NCBI RefSeq assembly: GCF_009846745.1
Contig: NZ_AQPF01000002.1
Coordinates: forward strand, 229,666 to 293,665
Source of the DNA: Alloalcanivorax xiamenensis
GTDB taxonomy: Bacteria > Pseudomonadota > Gammaproteobacteria > Pseudomonadales > Alcanivoracaceae
Reading direction: 5' to 3'
DNA length: 64,000 bases
Positions 37,021 to 45,747 of the stretch are shown here, piece by piece. The notes under the pieces are model-generated. The model searched no databases, was not told the origin of the DNA, and saw only the letters and a list, made by a program, of their open reading frames with translations. Each line of letters starts with the position of its first letter. The stretch's first letter is position 1. Both the position numbers and the translations under genes were made by a program.

Positions 37021-40000
37021 TCATAACGCACCCTCTTCCATATCCGCGGTTCGCGCGCTCTCCGTTTGCAGCGCCGCCGCCACATCCGCCAGAACGGGAT
37101 GGGCGAACAAATGACGAAGCGACAGGGCTACACCATGGCGGCGGCGAACGCTTTCACTGAATCGGGTCGCCAACAGACTGTCCCCGCCCAGCTCAAAGAA
37201 GCTCTGCTGCCGTTGGGGCGCGCTGATCTCCAGCAGCTCCGCCCACAATGCCGCCACCCGCGCTTCCCATTGGCCTCGCGGTGGTCCGGCTCGCTCCTCC
37301 TCACCACCAGGCGCCGCGAAATGTTCGGCCAGCGCGGCGCGGTCCACCTTTCCATTAGCGGTTAACGGCAGTGTCTCCAGAGCATCGATTCGTTCGGGAA
37401 TCATCGGCACCGGCAGCAACCCCGCCAGATGCGAGCGCAACTGCTCGGCATCAGGTTGTCCGGCCGGCGCCACGACGGCGGCAACCAGTTTCATCGCCGA
37501 AGCCGGACCACGCCGCACCAGAGCCACGGCCCGTTCGACACCGGCAAACGCCGACAGCGCCGCTTCAACTTCGCCCAGTTCAATGCGATGTCCTCGAATC
37601 TTCACCTGGCCGTCGATGCGGCCGAGAAACTCCAGCAGTCCGCCTGGCCGATAGCGCGCCCGGTCGCCAGTGCGATACCAGCGGCCGTCCCACCGCGCTT
37701 CCCCGGTTTCAGCCATTACAAAGTGGGCGGCACTGCGTTCCGGATCAGCCCGGTAACCGAGCGCCAGGCCGTCGCCACCGATCCACAATTCGCCAGCGAC
37801 CCAGTCCGGACAGTCACGTCCCTCGTCATCGACCACCCGGAAGCGCTGATTGGTCAACGGCCACCCGTAGGGGATCGAGCACCAGTCCGGCGCCCGTTCT
37901 GCCACCGGTTCTTCCACCGGATAGAAGTTCGACCAGATCGATGCCTCGGTGGCACCGCCCAGCGCCACGAAACGGCATCCCGGAGAGCATTCGGCCACCC
38001 GCGCCGGCAAATCCAGCGCGACCCAGTCGCCAGAGGCAAGCGCCAGCCGCAACAGACCCGGCGGCTCCGCCGGATCACTGACGGCCATCAGCATCTCCAA
38101 CAACGCCGGGGCGCTGTTCCAGATGGTGGCGCCGTATCGCCGCATCAGGGCCAGCCAGTTCCGTGCCTCGCGGCGCTCCTGCTCGTCGACGAGAATCAAG
38201 GCGCCGCCGGCACCCAGCAGCCCGAAGATGTCGTACACCGACAGATCAAAATCCAGAGCGGACACGGCCAGGACCCGGTCGCCCGGCCCCACCTCGAAAC
38301 GGCGATTGATGTCGAGTACCGTGTTCAAAGCGGCACGATGAGTGATCTCCACGCCTTTGGGTTCACCGGAAGAGCCGGAGGTGAAGATCACATAGGCCAA
38401 TTGGTCGGCGGCCACCGGCAGCGGCCCGGACAGCGGCGCCATGGACCGGGCATCCTCAAGGAAACAGGGTGTTACTGATCCGGGCCAGTTGTGCTCCGAA
38501 GCCGTCACCACCCACCGTACCGCGGCGCGCTTCAATACCCGGTCGCGCCGCGCCGGCGGCTGCTCCATGCCGAGCGGCAGATAAGCGGCGCCGGCGGCCA
38601 GCACCCCCAGAACCGCGGCGATCTGATCCGGCCCCTTGGGCAATTGCACCGCCACCACGTCCCCCGGTGACACCCCGACCCGTCGCAGCCGAGCGGCGAT
38701 CCGCAAGGCGTGGTCCGCCAGTTCGCCATAGCTCAGCGCACCGTCCTGCCCCCAATACAGAGCCACTCGCTCACCCTGGTCGCCGGCGTGCTGAAAGAAG
38801 GCCTGGTGAAGGGTGCCGCTTGGTAACGGCGCGCGGGTGTCGTTGATCTGATCGCGCACGGTGCGCTGCGACGCGGGCATCACGTCCGGTACCGGCGCTC
38901 GCCAGTCCATCCCGGCAAGTTCGTGAAGCAAGTCCATATAGGCTTGGAACATGTCAGTGATCAGGCCATCGGGGAACAACGCCTCCACCACGTCCCAGTT
39001 CAAGGCAATACCGCCATCCGCCTCCACCACCTGATGATCGATCCAGACCTGGGGCGTCTGGGTGAGGCCCCAGACCTGGCGGCTGAACGGTCCCTCCTTC
39101 GGCGCGGCGGTACCCCCCGGAACCCCGAGGGCGCTGGTGAACACCACCGGCATCGACGCCAGGCCTTCCCCGGAATCGCGGGCCAGTTCGCGCAACAGTG
39201 TCACGCTGGACCAGGCGCGATGATCCAGCGCCTCGCCCAACGCTTTTTGCGTGCGCCGCAAACGATCAAGCCATGAATCGCCAGGATCCGGCCGATAGCC
39301 AAGCAGCATCAGGGAGGTGAAATCCCCCATCACCCGATGAATATCCGGGTGAACCTCCTGACGGTCGAACAAGGTCAGGTTCAGGGTCAGTCGGGACTGC
39401 GCGCTCCAGCGTCCCAGCACCTCGGCGAACGCGGTCAGCAGTAGTGCCGAGGGCGTCACCCGTTCGTTTTGCGCCCGCGCGATCAGACGCGACCAGGTGT
39501 CCGCGTCCAACGCCCCCTGATGCCGAACGAAGCACGGCCGGCTAATGTCTTCCGGACGACAGGCCAGCGGCAGTTGCGGCGCCGGCGGTAATTGCGGCAG
39601 CTGCTTCCGCCAGAATGCCCGGGCCTGATCCCGTTCCTGTTCCGTGGGAGCACTGTTGAGCCGGTAATCGCGAAACGACAAGGACACTGGTGGCAGTTCG
39701 GCGCGCGGCTCCCGGTAGAGAAGATCCCATTCCTGGTAGAACAGCAAAATGCTCAAGGCATCAAGGATCAGGTTATCCAGACTGATCGCCAGACGGATTC
39801 GACTCCCCGAACGGATCCCTCGGACATCGAACAACGGCCACAGCGTGGGATCGAATACCCGGTGCGCGGCCGCCTCCCGCAGTCGCTCACAGGCCGCGTC
39901 CCAATCGCCTTCCACGTCTTCCACCGGAATGGAAAAGCATGCCACATCCGGCAAGATTCGCTGGTGCCCCTGATCATCGAACACCGCCCGCAACATCTCA

Positions 40001-43000
40001 TGACGATCGATCAACCGGTTCAGTGCGTCCTGCAGACGCGCGACGTCCAGATCCACCACGTCGTATTCCCGGTAAAAGTGGCAGCTCACCCCGCCCAGTG
40101 GCAGCCCCGGATCCCGCCCTATCCAATAGGCGCGTTGCACTTCCGTGGGCGGGAACGGCTGGTAGCGGTTTTCGATATCCGCGTGCCATCGCCGCCGTGG
40201 GGTGGGGTCGTCTCTGAGTCCCAGAGTAGCGGCAAACTCCGACAGGACCGGATGCTCGAACAGCGCCGCCAGACGTACGCCAGTGAGCCCCTCTTCACCC
40301 AAGCGGCGAACCATTCGGGTGGCCAGCAGGGAATCGCCGCCCAAGGAAAAGAAATTCTCCTCGCGCCCCACCCGCGGCAATTCGAGAAGACGGCGCCAGA
40401 CCACGGCGACCCGGCGTTCCACTTCACCCTGGGGCGGCGTCACGGCGGCGGGCTCCCGCCGTCTTTCCTGCTCCTCGACATGGCGGGCGAGGGTTTTGCG
40501 GTCGATCTTGCCGTTGGCGGTGAGCGGCAGCGCGGCGCAGACATAGAGACGCACCGGAATCATCACCGAGGGCAAGGTCGCTTCGAGATGATCACGTAAT
40601 GATTCGAACACCGCCGGCAGCGCTCGCAGATCGACCCACTCCTCGTCATGGTTGCGCGGCGAGGCAACCAGGGCCACCACCGCCACCAGTCCCGGCTTAC
40701 CCACCACCGCCGCCGCCTGCCGCACGCCCGGCGCGCCGGCCAGGGCCGCTTCCACCTCGCCCAGTTCGATGCGGTGACCACGCACCTTGATCTGATGGTC
40801 CAGGCGCCCGAGAAACTCCACGTTGCCGTCCGGCCGATAGCGGGCCTGATCACCGGTGCGGTACCAGCGTATGCCATCACGCTCAACAAACCGGCTCGCT
40901 GTTTTGCTCGGATCGCCGCGGTATCCCCGGGCCACGCCGTCCCCGCCGATCCACAGTTCACCAGCGACGAAATCCGGGCAATCGCGCCCCAGGGCATCCA
41001 CTACCCGAAGATGTACATTCGCCAATGGCGTTCCGTACGGCGCGGAATGCCAGCGCGGCCGAGTTTCCTTAACCTCAAAAAAAGTGGAATGGATGGCGGT
41101 TTCCGTAGTGCCGCCCAAAGCGATAAAACGGCAATCCGGGACCTGGCGGGCCAGTCTGCCGGGCAGCTCGGGGGGAATCCGGTCGCCGCCCAGCAACACC
41201 GCTCTGAGTGTCATCAGTGTCTCGGCGTCCGCCGCGCTCAATATCATATCCAGCAGCGCCGGCACGCAATTGAGCACGGTGACCCGGTGGCGCCGGATCA
41301 GACGGTTCCAGACCATGGCATCACGCCGCTCGCTTTCCCTCACGCACACCACGGCGGCACCAACGGACAGCGCGGCGAACATATCGAACACCGACAGATC
41401 GAACTCAAGCGCGGACAGCGCCAGGATCCGGTCTTCGCCACTCAGGTCCAATCGATCGATCAGATCCTCGATGGTGTTCATGGCCGCCCGATGCGGCACT
41501 TCCACACCCTTGGGCTCACCGGTGGAACCGGAGGTATAGAGAATGTAGGCGAGATCCCGGTCATTGCCCGGCACCGGTGCCGACAAGGGCGCCGACACCT
41601 CGGGCAGCGCGTCCAGCGTCAGGCGCGCACCGGAAGCGCCGAGGATACGCCGGCGGCGGGCCTCGGGTTGGTCCACGCCGATCGGCAGATACACTGCCCC
41701 GGCCGCCAGCACCCCAAGCACCGCGATGATTTGCCCGGGCCCTTTGGGCAACGACACCGCCACCACGTCATTCGGTTGCACGCCCTCGCCCACCAGATAG
41801 CCGGCCACACTCATCACCCGCCGCCGCAGTTCGCCATAGGACAGCGTTTCGTGTGTCTCCCACAGCAGGGCGGGGGCATCCGGGTTGGTGTCGGCGATGT
41901 GGAAGAAGCCTTCATGGAGCCGGCGGCCGGACAACGGTCGGGAAACGCCATTGATGGAGGCCCGGCGCGCCAGCGCGCTGTCCGGCAACAGGGCGGGCAC
42001 CGGCCGGCACCACGCGTCCGGGCAATCAATCAACACCGACAGCAATCGCTCATGGGCTTCGAACAGGGCATCCAGAACACCTGGCTCGAAAGCGTCCTCG
42101 CGCGCATCCATATTCACCAGCAGGCCGTTGTCGAGCTCCGTCACCTGCGCGTCCAGCCAGACCTGAGGCCCCTGGGAGATAATCCAGCTCGGTCGCCCAA
42201 GGCAGGTCTGCACGGTGTCGGAAAACAGCGGCCCCAACCCCAAGGCACTGGTGTACACCACTGGTGCCAACCGTTTTTCACCATGATGACGGGACAGTTC
42301 CCGCAGGACGTCAACGCCGGTGAAGGTGCCGTGCTGGACGTCGGAGTGAAAACGGTCTTGCAGAGCAAGTGCCCGGTCGACAAAGGAGCCCGGCGCACCG
42401 CCCCGCCATGCCAACAACACCGAGGAGGTGAAATCACCGACCAGCTGGTCCACATCGGAGTGCAGCGGTTCCCGGTTGAACAACGGCAGGTTGATCAGGA
42501 AATCCGGCTCGGCGCTCCAGGCCGTGAGCACTTCGGCGAACACCGCCGCCAGCGCCATGGCCGGCGTCAGCCCATGCGCACGCGCCATCGTCGTAAACGC
42601 CGCGACCCGCTCGGGAGGCAGCCAGCCGTGACGCCGGATCACACGGGTCGCCTGTTGCGCTCCGCCCCCACCCGTGATCGGCAAGCGCGGCGCTGCCGGC
42701 AGATCGGCGAGTCGGTCACGCCAATAATCCCGGTCTCGATGCCAGCCGGCACGACGCCCCTCCCCGGCCATGGACGCGTCATGATCGGCGCGGTAGCGGG
42801 GATAGCTGTACTCGATGGGGGGCAACACCTCACCGCGATACAGGTCGGCCAAATCCTTCAACAATACGCGCAAACTCAGAGCATCAGCGGCGACCATATC
42901 GAGGTTTAAGTGGACACGGGTACCGTCCACGCGCATCGCATCCGGCAGCAACGACAGCTGAACATCAAAAACCTCTCCGGCCGCCAGGTTCATGCACCGA

Positions 43001-43602
43001 TGAGATAACGCTTGGCGCAGCCGTTCCAGGGCCTGCTCGGCACCTTCCACCGTCATCGACCGCAGGTCATGCACCTTCAGGCCAAGCCAGGTGCTGTCCG
43101 CGTGAATACGCTGACGACCGTCATCAGTGAGACGCACCCGCAGCATGCCATGACGCTCGATAAGCGCTTTAACCGCCCGCTCCAGCCGGTCTCCATCCAC
43201 GCCGGCGCCATCGAATTCGTTATAGAAATGCGCGGCTACGCCGCCCAGTTGTTGGTCACCAGACCGCCCGATCCAATACGCATGCTGCATCGGAGCCAGT
43301 TCGAAGGGTGCCCGCTCATCCAGACAACGGCCCATCGTTTCCGGTGCCGATGTCTCCGTTTTATCGGTATCCACACAGGTACCAAGCAGAGAGCACCAGG
43401 CAGACAACCTGGGATTGGAAACCATCTGGGCAAAAGAAATGTCATGCCCCCGCCGGCGCCACTCGCTGGCCAGGCGCATCATGGTGATCGAGTCGACCCC
43501 CATTTCAATGAGATTGCCGTCGTCGCTGACGGCATCTACGGGGAGCTCCAGCACCGCCGCGACACACGCACGCACGCCGGGCACATCAGTGATGTCATCC
43601 AT
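37021..43602 (-). CDS. NRPS 1: ArCP-Cy-A-PCP-Cy-A(Cys)-PCP
   Basis: This 2193-residue synthetase starts the assembly line. Domains: aryl carrier (1-75, Ser38 in GVDSIT), Cy1 (about 98-545, Asp235..Asp240..Ser243), A1 (about 555-1045), PCP1 (Ser1091), Cy2 (about 1145-1585, Asp1276..Asp1281..Ser1284), A2 (about 1590-2075) and PCP2 (Ser2142). A2 reads DLYNLSLIW (Asp1786 to Trp1890), the canonical cysteine code. A1 reads DLFNLGLIH (Asp735 to His838), cysteine-like but with Gly and His as in threonine codes. No epimerase-like or methyltransferase insert is seen in either A domain. It ends in an acidic tail (ARTADMEEGAL), a likely partner for the NRPS 2 docking domain. PchE and HMWP2 are shorter relatives. 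Confidence 0.93.
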   Translation of the reverse strand: MDDITDVPGVRACVAAVLELPVDAVSDDGNLIEMGVDSITMMRLASEWRRRGHDISFAQMVSNPRLSAWCSLLGTCVDTDKTETSAPETMGRCLDERAPFELAPMQHAYWIGRSGDQQLGGVAAHFYNEFDGAGVDGDRLERAVKALIERHGMLRVRLTDDGRQRIHADSTWLGLKVHDLRSMTVEGAEQALERLRQALSHRCMNLAAGEVFDVQLSLLPDAMRVDGTRVHLNLDMVAADALSLRVLLKDLADLYRGEVLPPIEYSYPRYRADHDASMAGEGRRAGWHRDRDYWRDRLADLPAAPRLPITGGGGAQQATRVIRRHGWLPPERVAAFTTMARAHGLTPAMALAAVFAEVLTAWSAEPDFLINLPLFNREPLHSDVDQLVGDFTSSVLLAWRGGAPGSFVDRALALQDRFHSDVQHGTFTGVDVLRELSRHHGEKRLAPVVYTSALGLGPLFSDTVQTCLGRPSWIISQGPQVWLDAQVTELDNGLLVNMDAREDAFEPGVLDALFEAHERLLSVLIDCPDAWCRPVPALLPDSALARRASINGVSRPLSGRRLHEGFFHIADTNPDAPALLWETHETLSYGELRRRVMSVAGYLVGEGVQPNDVVAVSLPKGPGQIIAVLGVLAAGAVYLPIGVDQPEARRRRILGASGARLTLDALPEVSAPLSAPVPGNDRDLAYILYTSGSTGEPKGVEVPHRAAMNTIEDLIDRLDLSGEDRILALSALEFDLSVFDMFAALSVGAAVVCVRESERRDAMVWNRLIRRHRVTVLNCVPALLDMILSAADAETLMTLRAVLLGGDRIPPELPGRLARQVPDCRFIALGGTTETAIHSTFFEVKETRPRWHSAPYGTPLANVHLRVVDALGRDCPDFVAGELWIGGDGVARGYRGDPSKTASRFVERDGIRWYRTGDQARYRPDGNVEFLGRLDHQIKVRGHRIELGEVEAALAGAPGVRQAAAVVGKPGLVAVVALVASPRNHDEEWVDLRALPAVFESLRDHLEATLPSVMIPVRLYVCAALPLTANGKIDRKTLARHVEEQERRREPAAVTPPQGEVERRVAVVWRRLLELPRVGREENFFSLGGDSLLATRMVRRLGEEGLTGVRLAALFEHPVLSEFAATLGLRDDPTPRRRWHADIENRYQPFPPTEVQRAYWIGRDPGLPLGGVSCHFYREYDVVDLDVARLQDALNRLIDRHEMLRAVFDDQGHQRILPDVACFSIPVEDVEGDWDAACERLREAAAHRVFDPTLWPLFDVRGIRSGSRIRLAISLDNLILDALSILLFYQEWDLLYREPRAELPPVSLSFRDYRLNSAPTEQERDQARAFWRKQLPQLPPAPQLPLACRPEDISRPCFVRHQGALDADTWSRLIARAQNERVTPSALLLTAFAEVLGRWSAQSRLTLNLTLFDRQEVHPDIHRVMGDFTSLMLLGYRPDPGDSWLDRLRRTQKALGEALDHRAWSSVTLLRELARDSGEGLASMPVVFTSALGVPGGTAAPKEGPFSRQVWGLTQTPQVWIDHQVVEADGGIALNWDVVEALFPDGLITDMFQAYMDLLHELAGMDWRAPVPDVMPASQRTVRDQINDTRAPLPSGTLHQAFFQHAGDQGERVALYWGQDGALSYGELADHALRIAARLRRVGVSPGDVVAVQLPKGPDQIAAVLGVLAAGAAYLPLGMEQPPARRDRVLKRAAVRWVVTASEHNWPGSVTPCFLEDARSMAPLSGPLPVAADQLAYVIFTSGSSGEPKGVEITHRAALNTVLDINRRFEVGPGDRVLAVSALDFDLSVYDIFGLLGAGGALILVDEQERREARNWLALMRRYGATIWNSAPALLEMLMAVSDPAEPPGLLRLALASGDWVALDLPARVAECSPGCRFVALGGATEASIWSNFYPVEEPVAERAPDWCSIPYGWPLTNQRFRVVDDEGRDCPDWVAGELWIGGDGLALGYRADPERSAAHFVMAETGEARWDGRWYRTGDRARYRPGGLLEFLGRIDGQVKIRGHRIELGEVEAALSAFAGVERAVALVRRGPASAMKLVAAVVAPAGQPDAEQLRSHLAGLLPVPMIPERIDALETLPLTANGKVDRAALAEHFAAPGGEEERAGPPRGQWEARVAALWAELLEISAPQRQQSFFELGGDSLLATRFSESVRRRHGVALSLRHLFAHPVLADVAAALQTESARTADMEEGAL

Positions 43603-43728
43603 GGTTCACCGTCAGTCATAGGATCATTTATAAATGCAAATGATATCCAACTGCGGTATCGGCTCTACCCGAATCAGGATGACTTGAGCCCGGATCCGTT
43701 CACCATGCCGGAACCGGGTCGTGTCGCG
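43603..43728 (-). promoter_or_regulatory. Promoter region of the siderophore operon
   Basis: The 126 bases between pchR and NRPS 1 should hold the operon promoter. On the minus strand CTGATTCGGG (43668-43677) matches the core of the repeats upstream of the divergent ABC operon, and is a candidate PchR site. Downstream of it, near 43634-43648, is an AT-rich stretch with a weak Fur-box-like match and a TATAAA that could be the -10. No good -35 is visible, as expected for an AraC-activated promoter. Confidence 0.45.
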
Positions 43729-44691
43729 TCACCGGCGTTTCAGCGCCGACGGCTTGACGCCAAACTCCTTATGAAACGCGGCGGCAAAGTGACTGGCGTT
43801 GGTATAGCCCAATTCCGCGGCCACCTGGAGCACCGACTGCCCGCCAGAACCAAGACGACGACGCGCTTCATGCATCCGCTCACGTTGAAACAATCCGTAA
43901 ACGCTGTTGTTGAACAGTTGCCGAAAGCCGCGCTTGAGTTTGATCACACTCAAGCCAGAAGCCCGGGCCAGCTCTTCAATGGTCGGAGCCTGACAAAGGT
44001 CCGCCAGCAGACAATCCCGGGCTCGAAGCAACTTTTCCCGGTCCGGAATCGACAGATCACAGGCACAATGCGAACCGGGATCCAGGCTTTCCAGCAACAA
44101 GCCGACAAACACCAGACTGGTTCCGAACAACCATAAGAGTCCCCGGTTAGTGCCATCGTCCGGACACAGATCAGCGACTCGCAACGCTTTGCTGAGTGTC
44201 TGGGCCGTGGCCTTCAGTTCCGCATCGCAGTGCAAACAGTTAGCAAAACAGCGCCCCGAGTCGAACAGGCGTTTGAGCACCATGTCAGGTTCGCCAACCC
44301 ATTGATACAAAGTGTCCGGCCGGATCATGACGATGACACTTTCAAAATCCCCATGCTGACGAAAACCACCAGCACGCCCCGGATTGTAGTTAATACAACC
44401 CGCGCCTTCGTGAACGGTATGAACGTGATCCGGACCACCATCATCGAACCAACTCTGAAAATGGCCGTGCAACGAATAGGAAAAGTGAATGCGCTCACTG
44501 TCATCCCGGACATTCATGGTCACCGGCTCAGCAAAGTGCCCCCGCCATACCGCCAGTTCCATGCCCTCCAGTAACGGCACCCGAAGTAACCGGCACCGTG
44601 AGAAAGGTGCCAGTTCAATCACCGAAGTATCGGAAAGCAACGCGAGCGCGGATAGCTCCTTATGCTCCAGGATCGACTGATACACCGACAT
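43729..44691 (-). CDS. pchR: PchR-type AraC family regulator of siderophore genes
   Basis: This 320-residue regulator has an N-terminal sensing domain (about 1-205) and a C-terminal AraC HTH (about 220-320). The HTH includes IEELARASGLSVIKLKRGFR and VAAELGYTNASHFAAAFHKE. The HTH and the context match PchR/YbtA, which activate synthesis and receptor genes when bound to the ferric siderophore. ATG at 44691 (MSVYQSILEH) follows GGAGGGCAGGT; an upstream ATG at 44709 has a poorer site. It lies between the biosynthetic operon and the divergent transport operon, so it is placed to control both. Confidence 0.85.
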   Translation of the reverse strand: MSVYQSILEHKELSALALLSDTSVIELAPFSRCRLLRVPLLEGMELAVWRGHFAEPVTMNVRDDSERIHFSYSLHGHFQSWFDDGGPDHVHTVHEGAGCINYNPGRAGGFRQHGDFESVIVMIRPDTLYQWVGEPDMVLKRLFDSGRCFANCLHCDAELKATAQTLSKALRVADLCPDDGTNRGLLWLFGTSLVFVGLLLESLDPGSHCACDLSIPDREKLLRARDCLLADLCQAPTIEELARASGLSVIKLKRGFRQLFNNSVYGLFQRERMHEARRRLGSGGQSVLQVAAELGYTNASHFAAAFHKEFGVKPSALKRR

Positions 44692-44719
44692 ACCTGCCCT
44701 CCATTCCATGGTCCTGCGA

Positions 44720-44756
44720 GGAACCCGATTCGGGCATAAATGGAACCGATTCGGGC
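44720..44756 (+). promoter_or_regulatory. Tandem direct repeats, candidate PchR operator
   Basis: Two copies of GGAACC(C)GATTCGGGC lie at 44720-44735 and 44742-44756, about two helical turns apart. They sit between pchR and the divergent ABC operon, just upstream of a Fur box. The core GATTCGGG recurs in the NRPS 1 promoter in the same orientation relative to transcription. Tandem sites are typical for AraC-family activators. Confidence 0.55.
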
Positions 44757-44762
44757 GGATTC

Positions 44763-44781
44763 ACAAATGAGAACCATTATC
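44763..44781 (+). promoter_or_regulatory. Fur box upstream of the transport operon
   Basis: ACAAATGAGAACCATTATC matches the 19-base Fur consensus at 14 positions by my count. It lies about 80 bases before the ABC ATPase start and about 70 bases before the pchR start on the other strand. Iron-dependent repression of the transport operon, and perhaps of pchR, is expected. Confidence 0.75.
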
Positions 44782-44859
44782 TTTTATACGGTTTCGTTCT
44801 TCTTGTCGACTTCAAGGCCTTGCCACCCATCAAGGCTTCCTATTCTGGGGACCCACGTT

Positions 44860-45747
44860 ATGGCGAACTCCACCGGCCTGGTCATCGAAGACCTGGCGAA
44901 AACCTATGGCAATGGCGTGCGTGCTCTGGACAGCGTCTCACTGCGAGTCCCCCCCGGGATGTACGGACTGCTGGGCCCCAACGGCGCCGGAAAAAGCACA
45001 CTGATGCGAACACTGGCCACTTTACAGGAGCCGGACCGCGGTCGCCTCTTTCTCGACGGCGAGGATGTTCTCGCCGCACCAGATCATCTGCGTCAACGAC
45101 TTGGCTATCTGCCACAACAGATCGGTGCCTATGCCGGTGTTCCGGCCCGTGATTTACTGAATCGTTTTGCCTGGCTGAAGGGGCGCCACCGCCGCTCGGA
45201 ACGCCAGGAGGAAGTAGAAATTCTGTTGGAGAAAGTCAACCTGCGGGAGGTGGCGCATCGTCCCGCCTCAACGTTTTCCGGCGGCATGTTGCGGCGTTTC
45301 GGCATTGCCCTGGCCTTGATCGGCTCACCGCGTCTATTGATCGTGGATGAGCCCACCGCCGGGCTGGACCCGGCGGAACGCAACCAATTCCACCGGGTTC
45401 TGGCTGACACCGCCAACAACAGCGTAGTGCTGCTGTCCACCCATATTGTCGAGGATGTGGAAAACCTGTGCGACCGTCTGGCCATTCTCGCCAACGGCAG
45501 GTTATTGGCCGAAGGCACGCCCGCCGCTCTGACCCGCCCTTATCAGGGCATGCTCTGGGAAGCTTCGTTCGAACGAGATGAACCGGTACCTGAAGAGGCT
45601 CTACGTGTCTTGCCTCAACCCGGTGGCCGCCGTGTTATCCGCCATGCGGAACGGGCTCCCGATGACCGCTTCGTTTCACGCCCACCGCGTCTTGAGGACG
45701 TCTACTACCTGGCGCTGGAAAACGCCGGGCGAGGGACGGCCGCGTGA
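44860..45747 (+). CDS. ABC transporter ATP-binding protein
   Basis: This 295-residue ATPase has Walker A GLLGPNGAGKSTLMRTL, a FSGGMLRRFGIALALI signature and Walker B LLIVDEPTAGLDP. The switch His is in VVLLSTHIVED. It is of the ABC-2 exporter type, with a C-terminal extension after the ATPase core. ATG at 44860 gives MANSTGLVIEDLAKTYG. An upstream ATG at 44740 is in frame but would place the coding region over the Fur box. Its stop overlaps the next gene (ATGA-type), whose product supplies the membrane part. Confidence 0.9.
   Translation: MANSTGLVIEDLAKTYGNGVRALDSVSLRVPPGMYGLLGPNGAGKSTLMRTLATLQEPDRGRLFLDGEDVLAAPDHLRQRLGYLPQQIGAYAGVPARDLLNRFAWLKGRHRRSERQEEVEILLEKVNLREVAHRPASTFSGGMLRRFGIALALIGSPRLLIVDEPTAGLDPAERNQFHRVLADTANNSVVLLSTHIVEDVENLCDRLAILANGRLLAEGTPAALTRPYQGMLWEASFERDEPVPEEALRVLPQPGGRRVIRHAERAPDDRFVSRPPRLEDVYYLALENAGRGTAA

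Noticed and set aside
16405..43602. Calling the product pyochelin or yersiniabactin
   Set aside because: There is one Cy-A module too many for pyochelin and no PKS for yersiniabactin, and several tailoring genes are foreign to both.
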